Position numbers and translations under genes: made by a program
Notes under the pieces: model-generated
Told to the model about the DNA's origin: nothing
Database searches by the model: none
Seen by the model: the letters and a program-made list of their open reading frames with translations, nothing else
In this document: one piece after another, positions 1-7,803 of the stretch
How positions within the stretch are numbered: the first letter of the stretch is position 1
Layout of the letters: each line of letters starts with the position of its first letter
Origin: Paenibacillus cookii
Lineage (GTDB): Bacteria > Bacillota > Bacilli > Paenibacillales > Paenibacillaceae
NCBI RefSeq assembly: GCF_018333375.1
Contig: NZ_BORW01000019.1
Location: forward strand, 1-64,000
DNA length: 64,000 nucleotides
Reading direction: 5' to 3'

Positions 1-62
1 CAATTGAGCCTGAACATCTCAATTTTATCGGGATGGTCTTGTTGGTCAAACCCTCGTTCCCT

Positions 63-91
63 CCACCCGCATAGCGGGTGGTTTTTTGTTT
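63..91 (+). terminator. Rho-independent terminator of an upstream gene
   Basis: An 8-bp perfect stem (63-70 with 74-81, three-base loop) is followed by a run of six T. It must end a gene lying left of the window. Positions 1-62 show no supported gene. Confidence 0.75.
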
Positions 92-131
92 CGCACGCTT
101 CGCGAGCTCAACTGGCTAAAGCCTAAATCAG

Positions 132-166
132 AAAAACTCCGCCAACCGCGCGGAGTTTTTTCTTTT
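132..166 (+). terminator. Second terminator-like hairpin
   Basis: A 10-bp stem pairs 132-141 with 151-160 around a nine-base loop and runs into T-rich sequence. The left arm starts with A residues, so it could also work on the other strand. With the hairpin at 63-91 it insulates the next operon from readthrough. Confidence 0.65.
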
Positions 167-179
167 CGCATTTTAGGGA

Positions 180-208
180 TTGAAACCGTTTTATGAATAT
201 AATATAAT
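180..208 (+). promoter_or_regulatory. Sigma-A promoter of the regulator/C-S lyase/antiporter operon
   Basis: TTGAAA at 180-185 and a perfect TATAAT at 203-208 are separated by 17 bp. Just downstream, TTATC-AA-GATAA at 210-221 is a perfect 12-bp inverted repeat in AT-rich DNA, placed where a repressor would block transcription start. It is a candidate operator for the regulator encoded next. Confidence 0.7.
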
Positions 209-292
209 CTTATCAAGATAATAATTTATTATAACGATAATTTAAATGCAGACACATCCTTCAACGCTAGAAGAAAGGAACGGAATCGATCC

Positions 293-967
293 ATGAGCGA
301 AAATCGGCAGTACCTTGAGAAGTTTTTTCCCATCGCTTCATTTATCGCCGCGATCGTCGGCCCGAAATGCGAAGTCGTCATCCATGATATCAGCGACTTG
401 GAACGGTCCATCATTTTTATCGAAAACGGCCACATTACCGGGCGGAAAGTCGGAGACGCCTCTACCGACCTGGTGTTGAAGCTGCTTAAAGCCGAAGCCT
501 ACCACGAGCAGCAATTCATCGCGAATTACAAAGCTTCCGGCAAGCTGGGGCAAAGCTTCAGGTCATCGACATATTTCATTAAAAACGACAGCGGCACCTT
601 GGTTGGCCTGATGTGCTTGAACATCGACGTCACCCATATGGAGGTGGCCGCGGAATGGGTGCAGCATGTGCTGCAGGGCGGTTCGCTGGTTCCTCCGGCT
701 GCCATCGATTCTCCCCAGGAGGACAAGCAGCAATCGAAGGAATATCTGCAGGGCAATGCGGACGATTTGCTGCAGCATATGATATCGAACGTGCTCGGAA
801 AAATCACGATTCCGATCGACCGCCTGTCTTCCAAGGAGAAAATCGAAATCGTCAAGGAATTGAACGATCAAGGCGTATTTCTTCTTAAAGGCGGCGTTTC
901 GCAAGTCGCGGCGTCTTTATCGATCTCGGAGCCGACGGTTTACCGGTATTTGCAAAAATTGAAATAG
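293..967 (+). CDS. YheO/DauR-type transcriptional regulator (PAS plus HTH)
   Basis: This 224-residue protein has the layout of the YheO/DauR family. A PAS-like sensor domain spans roughly residues 10-115, with a conserved start (GPKCEVVIHDI) typical of that family. A variable linker follows, and a C-terminal helix-turn-helix lies at about 170-222 (AASLSISEPTVYRYLQKLK). DauR-type regulators control amino-acid catabolism genes and sense a small ligand through the PAS domain. The ATG is preceded by AAAGGA. It is the first gene of an operon with the C-S lyase (12-base gap) and the antiporter, so an amino acid or thiol compound handled by those proteins is the likely signal. The specific ligand is not visible. 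Confidence 0.8.
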   Translation: MSENRQYLEKFFPIASFIAAIVGPKCEVVIHDISDLERSIIFIENGHITGRKVGDASTDLVLKLLKAEAYHEQQFIANYKASGKLGQSFRSSTYFIKNDSGTLVGLMCLNIDVTHMEVAAEWVQHVLQGGSLVPPAAIDSPQEDKQQSKEYLQGNADDLLQHMISNVLGKITIPIDRLSSKEKIEIVKELNDQGVFLLKGGVSQVAASLSISEPTVYRYLQKLK

Positions 968-978
968 AAGGTGACAGC

Positions 979-2154
979 ATGACATACGATTTTGACCGAA
1001 TCATCAGCAGATTCGGCACGAACAGCGCCAAATGGGACGGAATGGCCCAGGCGCACGGCAAAGATATGATTGCGCTTTCCGTAGCGGATATGGATTTGCA
1101 GGCGCCGCCGAAGGTGGTCGAGCAAATAGTCGAATCGGCGCGGCACGGGATTTATGGATATACGGATCCGTTTCCGCCTTACTTTGAGGCTGTGCAGCAT
1201 TGGCTGGACAAAGCTTACGGCTGGCAGGTTCCGCAGGAATGGATCGTGTTCAGTCCCCGCATCGTCCAGGCGGTGTCGGTCCTGATCCAGAGATTTACGA
1301 ATGAGGGCGACCGGATTTTGATCCATACGCCGGCTTATCAGCCGATTGCGAAAGCGGTTGCGATCAACGGCAGAAAGCTTGCGGAAAGCCCGCTTCGTCT
1401 GGTCGACGGCCGGTACGAAATCGACTTTGAGGATATGGAACGGCAAATGCAGCAAGGCGTAAAAATGGTGCTTCTGGTGTCGCCGCATAATCCGACGGGC
1501 CGGGTATGGACGCGGGAGGAGCTTGAACGACTTGCCGAGCTTTGCATCACATATGACGCGCTGATCGTGTCGGACGATATTCATGCGGATTTTATCCACG
1601 AAGGCCATGAGCATACGATCATCGCCAAATTATCGGAGGAGATCGCGGACCGTTCGATCATCTGCACTTCGCCGGGGAAAACCTTCAACCTCGCCAGCCT
1701 TGAAATCGCCAACATCGTCATTCCGAATGAAGGGCTGCGGGAACGGTTTAAGGATGGATTGCAGCAAGCCGGAATGCACAATCCGACGTTTTTTGCGGTA
1801 CCGGCTTTGGAGACGGCGTATACGGCATGCGATGACTGGCTGCAGGAGCTTCGCGCATATATTACCGACAATATTTCGTTTGCGGAGTCGTTTATGGCCG
1901 AGCATATGCCGGAATTGAAAGTGATGAAACCGGAAGGCACGTATTTATTGTGGGTCGACTGTACGGCTTGCAGCCGGAATGAAAGCGATTTAGTGAAGTG
2001 GATAGAGGAACAAAGCAGGGTTAGCGTCAGCTTCGGAACATCCTTCGGACAGGCCGGGGAAGGTTTTGTGCGCATCAACGTTGCGGCTCCAAGACCGCTT
2101 CTTCGCGAAGCGCTGGAGCGCATGGCGGCACATTATCCTTTAAGCAAAAACTAA
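979..2154 (+). CDS. patB: PatB/MalY-family cystathionine beta-lyase / aminotransferase
   Basis: This is a 391-residue fold-type I PLP enzyme, close to the usual length of the PatB/MalY family. The start (RFGTNSAKWD), the substrate-side SPHNPTGRVWT segment near residues 168-178 and the PLP-binding lysine in SPGKTFNLAS (about K234) are all present. Family members cleave C-S bonds of cystathionine, cysteine conjugates or related beta-substituted amino acids in the cytoplasm, releasing ammonia, pyruvate and a thiol. The gene follows the PAS-HTH regulator by 12 bases with a GAAGGTGA ribosome site and precedes an NhaC-family transporter. The exact substrate is unknown; transamination is a less likely activity. 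Confidence 0.85.
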   Translation: MTYDFDRIISRFGTNSAKWDGMAQAHGKDMIALSVADMDLQAPPKVVEQIVESARHGIYGYTDPFPPYFEAVQHWLDKAYGWQVPQEWIVFSPRIVQAVSVLIQRFTNEGDRILIHTPAYQPIAKAVAINGRKLAESPLRLVDGRYEIDFEDMERQMQQGVKMVLLVSPHNPTGRVWTREELERLAELCITYDALIVSDDIHADFIHEGHEHTIIAKLSEEIADRSIICTSPGKTFNLASLEIANIVIPNEGLRERFKDGLQQAGMHNPTFFAVPALETAYTACDDWLQELRAYITDNISFAESFMAEHMPELKVMKPEGTYLLWVDCTACSRNESDLVKWIEEQSRVSVSFGTSFGQAGEGFVRINVAAPRPLLREALERMAAHYPLSKN

Positions 2155-2187
2155 CCAGATTTTTATCACACCCAGGGGGAATACAAA

Positions 2188-3681
2188 ATGGCTGAGCCGA
2201 AACAAGTAAAAACCATCAAGAAACCGACATTATTCCTGGCCTTGCTTCCGATCATCACCATGGTTTTGCTGCTTTGCTTGGGATACGTCATGTTCGAGCT
2301 GCCGCCCGAGCCGCTGATCATCGCGTCAACGGTCGTCGCGGGGATCATCGCGATCAAGCTTGGATACAGCTACAACGATATTTTGGAGTCCATTTCGCAA
2401 AAAATCGCCAAAACGATGCCGGCGATACTCATCCTCATCTGCGTTGGTCTGATGATCGGCGCGTGGATGGTCGGCGGCACGATCCCGATGATGATTTTTT
2501 ACGGACTGAAGATCATTAACCCGCAATTTTTGCTGATTACCGCATTTCTCGTGACCTCCGTCGTTTCCATCTGCACAGGCACATCCTGGGGGTCGGCGGG
2601 CACGATCGGGGTAGCGTTTATGGGCGTCGGCGCAGGACTCGATGCCAACCTGGCTGCCGTCGCCGGCGCCGTCGTGGCCGGTGCATACTTCGGGGACAAG
2701 CTGTCTCCGCTGTCGGATACGACGAATATCGCGTCTTTGTCCACGGGCGTGAACCTGTACGAGCACATCGGCCACCTTTTGTATACGACGCTGCCATCGT
2801 TTGTCGTCGCCGGGATCGCCTATGTCATTACGGGTCTCAATACGGACGGAGCAGGCGCCTCGATTCCGGAAAAAGTCGGCACGATCATGGATACGCTGAG
2901 CACGATTTACCATTGGAACTTCTGGCTTGTCATTCCGGTATTGATCGTATTGTACGGATCGATCCGCAAAAAACCGACGCTTCCGGTCATGCTGGTGTCC
3001 TCCGCCTTTGCGATGGCCAACGCCCTCATTTTCCAAGGATTTTCCCTGCATGACGTCGTCAGCTCCGTGATTAACGGATTCGACATTTCGATGGTTCATG
3101 CTCAAGGTTTCGATGCGGCGAAAGTCATTCCGGACATCCCGAAATTGCTCAATCGCGGCGGCATGAACTCGATGATGGGAACGCTGCTCATCTGTTTCAG
3201 CGCAATCACGTTCGCGGGCACGATTTCGCTTACCAAATCGCTTGAACTTATCGTCGATAAAATTTTGAAATTCGTTCGTTCCACGGGTTCCCTCATCGTA
3301 GCAACGATCGTCACCGGGTTGACGATGATCGGGGTAACGAGCAACGGTCAGGTTTCCATCCTGATGCCGGGCGAAATGCTGCGGGAAGCTTACATCCGCC
3401 GCGGCTTGCATCCGAAAAACCTGGGACGGACGATCGAAGACTCCGCCACGATCATCGAACCGATCCTGCCTTGGACGGCGGCCGGGGCTTACATGGCGGG
3501 AACGCTGGGCGTCGCAACGCTTTCGTATTTGCCGTGGGCGATGCTGTGCTGGACGGGAATCATTTTCGCAACGATCTGGGGATTTACCGGATTCGGGATC
3601 GCGAAGCTTTCTCCTGAGCAGCAGAAGGAAATGATGAAAGAGTATGAGGAAAAGGATACGGCCGAAGCGCAAAAAGCATAA
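2188..3681 (+). CDS. nhaC: NhaC-family Na+/H+ antiporter or amino-acid exchanger
   Basis: This 497-residue integral membrane protein has about eleven hydrophobic segments and the NhaC signature region GTSWGSAGTIGVAFMG followed by GAYFGDKLSPLSDTTNIAS. A second conserved stretch, EDSATIIEPILPWTAAGAYM, lies near the C-terminus. Classical members exchange Na+ for H+. Others in the same family carry organic substrates such as malate/lactate or amino acids. Because it is co-transcribed with a C-S lyase and an amino-acid-type regulator, import of the lyase substrate is at least as likely as pH control. The ribosome site is AGGGGG upstream of ATG 2188. Confidence 0.8.
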   Translation: MAEPKQVKTIKKPTLFLALLPIITMVLLLCLGYVMFELPPEPLIIASTVVAGIIAIKLGYSYNDILESISQKIAKTMPAILILICVGLMIGAWMVGGTIPMMIFYGLKIINPQFLLITAFLVTSVVSICTGTSWGSAGTIGVAFMGVGAGLDANLAAVAGAVVAGAYFGDKLSPLSDTTNIASLSTGVNLYEHIGHLLYTTLPSFVVAGIAYVITGLNTDGAGASIPEKVGTIMDTLSTIYHWNFWLVIPVLIVLYGSIRKKPTLPVMLVSSAFAMANALIFQGFSLHDVVSSVINGFDISMVHAQGFDAAKVIPDIPKLLNRGGMNSMMGTLLICFSAITFAGTISLTKSLELIVDKILKFVRSTGSLIVATIVTGLTMIGVTSNGQVSILMPGEMLREAYIRRGLHPKNLGRTIEDSATIIEPILPWTAAGAYMAGTLGVATLSYLPWAMLCWTGIIFATIWGFTGFGIAKLSPEQQKEMMKEYEEKDTAEAQKA

Positions 3682-3728
3682 CAAGAAAGCCGAATCCTCA
3701 TAAATAAATGTTGGCGAAGGGATATAAA

Positions 3729-3768
3729 ACAGCCATGGATAGGCCGTACGGCACTTATCCATGGCTGT
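3729..3768. terminator. Bidirectional hairpin between convergent genes
   Basis: A perfect 13-bp stem pairs 3729-3741 with 3756-3768 around a 14-base loop. On the minus strand it runs into TTTTAT, so it best serves the leftward phosphoesterase operon, but its position lets it stop both transcripts. Confidence 0.6.
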
Positions 3769-3846
3769 CTTCGTATATAGACAAGACATTGAGAAAAGAG
3801 GGATACCTGCGAGCATATACATTCGGCCGGTTCTAGCCGCTGCGGG

Positions 3847-4800
3847 TTAGACCTGAAGCGGACGCCCCTCCGGCCGATGTTCCGGCTGATCCGCAATGAG
3901 CGTACCGTCTTCGAGATGAAGCCAGGTATCGAAGCTCCGCTGCCCTTCCGTCAGTTCAATGACCCGCGCTCCCGTCAGGAAAGGCTGATTCAAATAGGCA
4001 TTTCGGGTCGTGCGTCCGTAACAGAGACGGATACCATGCAGCGTTCCCCAGAAGTCATTTCCGTGGTCATGTCCGACGAAGGTCCCCATGATATCTCCCA
4101 TTTCCACCATGGCGGCAAAAAAGCCGGAGTTAATCCATGGCGCGCAGCAATATTTGTCGAGCTTTTGCCCATAACATACCGCAAAATCCCAAACGTCGTT
4201 GTATTCGGGAAGAGGAATATGGAAAAAGCCGAGGGAAGGGAGGGGGGAGCCTCCGTTCCTGACGGTCAACCGGTAAGAGGTTTCCGTATACCAAGCGATC
4301 TGGCTTCTGCGGATCCAATCGTAAAAACCTAACCGCAGGTGTTCCAGCGGCGAGTAACTCCCCGAATCGAGAAAATACAGCGCAGCCGCGGCCTGATGGT
4401 CTCGCCCCAAAATTTCGAGCACGTAATTTCCGGATCCCTGGACATTCGGCGGATCGGGCTGGGCGTAGCAGTAACGATGGGCGAGCTGAAGGTTGTGCAG
4501 CTGTTCGCGCGTGACGTTCGGCGCCTCGGAATCATGGTTCCCGAACACGGCGGCCCACGGCAACTGCATCTCTTCGGGCACGGACACGGCGTCTTTGAAT
4601 GCCTGAACCGGATCCGGACTTCCGCCGCTTGCGATCACATCCCCGGTATAGACCGCCAAATCGGGTTTTTCGGCCTCCAGGATTTTTGCCATCATCGCTT
4701 TCATTCGCGTTTCTTCTTCGCTTGCCCGCGAAAATTCCGTATCCGTAAACTGAACGATCTTAAATTTGCCGTCCGAATTAAAATGAAGTGATTTTCTCAT
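3847..4800 (-). CDS. Calcineurin-like metallophosphoesterase
   Basis: This 317-residue cytoplasmic protein (no signal peptide) carries the dinuclear-metal motifs of calcineurin-type phosphoesterases in order: FTDTEF near residue 20, YTGDV at 51-55, FGNHDSE at 86-92 and GHDHGND near 238. The first motif reads D-T-E rather than the usual D-x-H, a variant I associate with the fungal Dcr2/Sia1-like and bacterial relatives. The substrate is unknown. It is the second gene of a leftward two-gene operon, 19 bases after an alkaline-phosphatase-superfamily phosphodiesterase, and is divergent from a sugar ABC importer. Scavenging phosphate or sugar from a phosphoester is plausible but is inference. Confidence 0.8.
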   Translation of the reverse strand: MRKSLHFNSDGKFKIVQFTDTEFSRASEEETRMKAMMAKILEAEKPDLAVYTGDVIASGGSPDPVQAFKDAVSVPEEMQLPWAAVFGNHDSEAPNVTREQLHNLQLAHRYCYAQPDPPNVQGSGNYVLEILGRDHQAAAALYFLDSGSYSPLEHLRLGFYDWIRRSQIAWYTETSYRLTVRNGGSPLPSLGFFHIPLPEYNDVWDFAVCYGQKLDKYCCAPWINSGFFAAMVEMGDIMGTFVGHDHGNDFWGTLHGIRLCYGRTTRNAYLNQPFLTGARVIELTEGQRSFDTWLHLEDGTLIADQPEHRPEGRPLQV

Positions 4801-4819
4801 GCCGGATTCTCGTCCTTAT

Positions 4820-5641
4820 TCATTGAAGGAAAGAAGGGAGTTTGGCATCCCAGCTCTCCGGCCGTTCGAGACCCAGCGCATGCGCAGCCACGGCAGCCGT
4901 ATCCACGATATACAGGCCCGATACTTCCGTGCCGGGTTCAATCCCGGGAGCCACGCAGCCCCAGAACACGTTTTTATCCATCGGATGGTCGCTGCCATGG
5001 CTGTATTTGTTGTCTCCGCCTCCGCCGTGATCGGTCAGGAGGATGATGAGGCTGTCCTCCAGCAGTCCCAATCTCTCGATGGCGCCAAGCACGCGTCCGA
5101 ACAATTCGTCGTTTTTGGAGATCGCCTGCAGGTACAGCTTGGAGTCCGGGCCGTAGCCGAATTTATGCCCTGCCGCATCCGGCTCGTCGAGCTGCATGAA
5201 CAACAGCTTCACGTCGCGGTTTTGTTCCAGGTAGGATTCGATGGCGCCGACAAGTTCCTCATCCGGCAGCGATTCCTTATGTATCCCCAGATCTTCCTCG
5301 ATAATTCCGCTGTTGATCGGCCTCCAGCTGGAGAAGGCGGCCAGCTTCGCTTCGGGCCACGCTTCCCGCGCCAAACGGAAGATGGAAGGGTACGGGGAAT
5401 CGCCAGGGAACGTAGTCGTCGCGGCCGCTTCATTATTTAATCGATGTTTTTCCGGCGTTACTCCGTGAAGGATCGAACCCCAGCATTCCGCGCTGATCGT
5501 CGGCGATTGCGCCTGCGCCATGTAGGTGTACGCCCCTTTTTTCAAAAATGCGTCAATGATCGGGGTTTCGGTGTTTTGAATGAAGTTTCCGGCCCCGTCC
5601 ATCCCCAAAATAAATACTCGCTGAATTCCGTTGCTGCCCAT
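4820..5641 (-). CDS. Alkaline-phosphatase-superfamily phosphodiesterase/pyrophosphatase-like protein
   Basis: This 273-residue protein has the core layout of type I phosphodiesterase/nucleotide pyrophosphatases. A first metal Asp sits in ILGMDGAGN (about D15). The nucleophile region is SPTISAECWGS at 47-57, with Thr48 as candidate nucleophile. A late metal site reads LLTDHGGGG, followed by SHGSDHP. It lacks a signal peptide, so it should act in the cytoplasm. It leads the operon: GGAGGT lies just upstream of its ATG and a good promoter lies at 5696-5724. It is shorter than secreted NPP enzymes, fitting the compact bacterial nucleotide pyrophosphatase/phosphonoacetate-hydrolase-like branch. 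Exact chemistry is not determinable. Confidence 0.8.
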   Translation of the reverse strand: MGSNGIQRVFILGMDGAGNFIQNTETPIIDAFLKKGAYTYMAQAQSPTISAECWGSILHGVTPEKHRLNNEAAATTTFPGDSPYPSIFRLAREAWPEAKLAAFSSWRPINSGIIEEDLGIHKESLPDEELVGAIESYLEQNRDVKLLFMQLDEPDAAGHKFGYGPDSKLYLQAISKNDELFGRVLGAIERLGLLEDSLIILLTDHGGGGDNKYSHGSDHPMDKNVFWGCVAPGIEPGTEVSGLYIVDTAAVAAHALGLERPESWDAKLPSFLQ

Positions 5642-5673
5642 GAATCGAAATACCTCCCTCGGATGAAATGCAA

Positions 5674-5687
5674 TGAAAGCGTTATTA
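5674..5687. promoter_or_regulatory. Candidate cre (CcpA) site
   Basis: The 14-mer TGAAAGCGTTATTA differs at one position from the catabolite-responsive element consensus TGWAANCGNTNWCA. It lies just downstream of the leftward promoter and within the shared intergenic region with the ABC importer, where CcpA repression would be sensible. Confidence 0.4.
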
Positions 5688-5695
5688 TGACCCTT

Positions 5696-5724
5696 AGCAT
5701 ATAGAGTACGGCGAAGGCTGTCAA
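5696..5724 (-). promoter_or_regulatory. Sigma-A promoter of the phosphoesterase operon
   Basis: Read leftward, TTGACA (5719-5724) and TATGCT (5696-5701) are 17 bp apart. Transcription would start about 45 bases before the phosphodiesterase ATG. No equally good promoter is visible for the rightward importer genes. Confidence 0.7.
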
Positions 5725-5870
5725 TAACTTCCGGCCAACTCGCCGCGCAGGTTCGGAAGAAGTCATGATCGTGGCATCAGAAAGTCACGAAGATGGTGGT
5801 GAACCGGACGAGCCGCAAGATAAAATGTGTATGAAAAGGTTTACATGACATGCTGCGAAGGGGCTGGAAC

Positions 5871-6797
5871 ATGAGGAATACGTCATATCTGCGAAGAAGC
5901 TTAAAAAAGTATAAGTGGCTGCTGTTGATGACGCTGCCCGGGGTCGTATATTTGTTCATCAACAACTATATCCCGATGTACGGCGTGATCCTTGCGTTCA
6001 AAAACTACAATTACGTCGACGGCATCTGGGGAAGCGAGTGGGCGGGACTCGATAATTTCAAATTCCTGTTCAATTCGGAAAACGCGTACGTCATCACGCG
6101 GAACACCTTTCTGTACAACTTCGTTTTTATCGTGCTGAATCTGGTTTTGTCGGTTTTTGTCGCGCTGCTGATCAACGAGATCAAGGATAAGGTGATCAGC
6201 CGATTTTACCAAAGCACGTTTTTGCTGCCCCATATCATTTCGATGGTCGTCGTGGCCTACCTGGTATACAGCTTCCTGAACGTGGACAGCGGTCTCGTCA
6301 ACCGGCTGCTGATCAAATGGTTCGGGGCGGAAGCCGTCTCCTGGTACGGGGAACCGAAATACTGGCCGTACATCCTGGTCATCGTCAATGCATGGAAAAA
6401 CGTCGGCTATTTGTCGATCATCTACTTCGCCTCCATCATCGGCATCGACAAGGAATATTACGAAGCGGCCACGATCGACGGCGCAAGCAAGTGGAAGCAG
6501 ATGACCCGCATCACCATCCCGCTCATTTTGCCCGTCATCACCACGATGACGCTGCTGGCGGTCAGCGGCATTTTACGGTCGGACTTCGGCTTGTTCTACC
6601 AGGTGCCGATGAACACGGGAGCGCTTATTCCGACGACGAATACGATCGATACCTTCGTGTACCGCGCCATGGTCCAATCCGGCGATATCGGCATGTCCAC
6701 GGCCGCGGGATTCTACCAATCCGTCGTCTGCTTCGTGCTCATCCTGGTTGCGAACGCGGCGGTCAGACGCATCAACAAACGGGATGCCTTATTCTAA
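5871..6797 (+). CDS. Carbohydrate ABC importer permease, LplB type
   Basis: This is an inner-membrane permease with six predicted membrane segments and the cytoplasmic coupling (EAA) loop EAATIDGASKWKQMTRI. The LplB-like start (KWLLLMTLPGVVYLFINNYI) is typical of importers for complex carbohydrates paired with LplA lipoproteins. I place the start at ATG 5871, giving 308 residues, because AAGGGGC sits 7 bases ahead. The in-frame ATG at 5850 has no ribosome site. The gene is followed by the partner permease after 27 bases. No ATP-binding subunit is encoded nearby, so a shared ATPase of the MsmX type is presumed. Confidence 0.88.
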   Translation: MRNTSYLRRSLKKYKWLLLMTLPGVVYLFINNYIPMYGVILAFKNYNYVDGIWGSEWAGLDNFKFLFNSENAYVITRNTFLYNFVFIVLNLVLSVFVALLINEIKDKVISRFYQSTFLLPHIISMVVVAYLVYSFLNVDSGLVNRLLIKWFGAEAVSWYGEPKYWPYILVIVNAWKNVGYLSIIYFASIIGIDKEYYEAATIDGASKWKQMTRITIPLILPVITTMTLLAVSGILRSDFGLFYQVPMNTGALIPTTNTIDTFVYRAMVQSGDIGMSTAAGFYQSVVCFVLILVANAAVRRINKRDALF

Positions 6798-6824
6798 AAC
6801 CGGGAGAGGAGACACAGTGAGGGA

Positions 6825-7715
6825 ATGAACTTAACGAAACGCATCGGACCTGCTTTGATCCACCTGTTTTTTTGGGGATTCACCATCGCATCCTTGGTTC
6901 CTTTTGTATTGGTGTTCATGGTGTCCATTTCGAGCGAGGATTCCATTTTGAAAAACGGCTATTCCTTGTTTCCGAGCACGATCAGCTTTGCGGCCTACCG
7001 GTTTTTGTTCAACGATTTTTCGGAAATCGCCAAAGCTTACGGGGTCACGATTGTGAGCACGCTCATCGGGACGGTCGTCAGCCTGCTGATCACCGCGCTG
7101 TTTGCGTATCCGCTGTCGAGGCCGGATCTGCCGTTTCGGCGCACGCTTTCCTTCTATATCTTTTTTACGATGTTGTTCGGCGGGGGCATGGTGCCCTGGT
7201 ACATTACTTATGTCAACATGTTCGACATGAAAAACACGATTTTCGCGATGATCATCCCGAACCTGCTGTTGAGCGCGTTTAACGTGCTGCTGATGCGAAG
7301 CTTTTTCGCTTCGAGCATTCCGGAGTCGGTCATCGAATCGGCAACGATCGACGGGGCGGGCGAGCTCAAAATCTTTTTCAAAATCGTCGTTCCGCTCTCG
7401 CTGCCCATCATGGCGACGATCGGGCTGTTTAATACGCTGTCCTACTGGAACGATTGGTATAACTGCATGCTGTTTATCGACAAGCCGGAGCTGTACAATA
7501 TCCAGTATTTGATGACCAAAACGCTGACGAATATCCAGTATCTTTTGATGAAATCCAACAGCACGGCCCAGGTCGGGGAGCTGCTTGCCAAAATGCCGCA
7601 GGAAACCGTCCGCATGGCGCTTGCCGTCGTCGGGATCGCCCCTTTATTGTTCGCTTACCCGTTTTTCCAAAAGTACTACATCAGCGGGATTACCAGCGGC
7701 GCAGTCAAAGGTTGA
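6825..7715 (+). CDS. Carbohydrate ABC importer permease, YtcP/LplC type
   Basis: This is the second permease, 296 residues, with six membrane segments and the EAA loop ESATIDGAGELKIFFKIVVP. The C-terminus (QKYYISGITSGAVKG) is the usual ending of YtcP/LplC permeases. It forms the heterodimeric channel with the preceding LplB-type protein. A GGAGAGGAG ribosome site lies upstream at an unusually long distance from the ATG. The transported sugar is not evident. The lipoprotein gene follows after 88 bases. Confidence 0.88.
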   Translation: MNLTKRIGPALIHLFFWGFTIASLVPFVLVFMVSISSEDSILKNGYSLFPSTISFAAYRFLFNDFSEIAKAYGVTIVSTLIGTVVSLLITALFAYPLSRPDLPFRRTLSFYIFFTMLFGGGMVPWYITYVNMFDMKNTIFAMIIPNLLLSAFNVLLMRSFFASSIPESVIESATIDGAGELKIFFKIVVPLSLPIMATIGLFNTLSYWNDWYNCMLFIDKPELYNIQYLMTKTLTNIQYLLMKSNSTAQVGELLAKMPQETVRMALAVVGIAPLLFAYPFFQKYYISGITSGAVKG

Positions 7716-7803
7716 TATACCTTATTACGCAGGAGGGGGTGGGACAAACGTCTTCGATGCATCTCCATGAATTCCAAAAGCCATTATCGAGAGGGGAACG
7801 TCA

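Noticed and set aside
1..62. End of an upstream gene
   Set aside because: A terminator follows, but no frame in this short piece can be assigned.
2326..3822. Minus-strand frame of 498 codons opposite the antiporter
   Set aside because: It is rich in Arg, Asp and His, as expected from the antisense of a GC-biased membrane protein, with no ribosome site.
4339..4791. Plus-strand frame opposite the metallophosphoesterase
   Set aside because: Antisense shadow of a gene with complete catalytic motifs.
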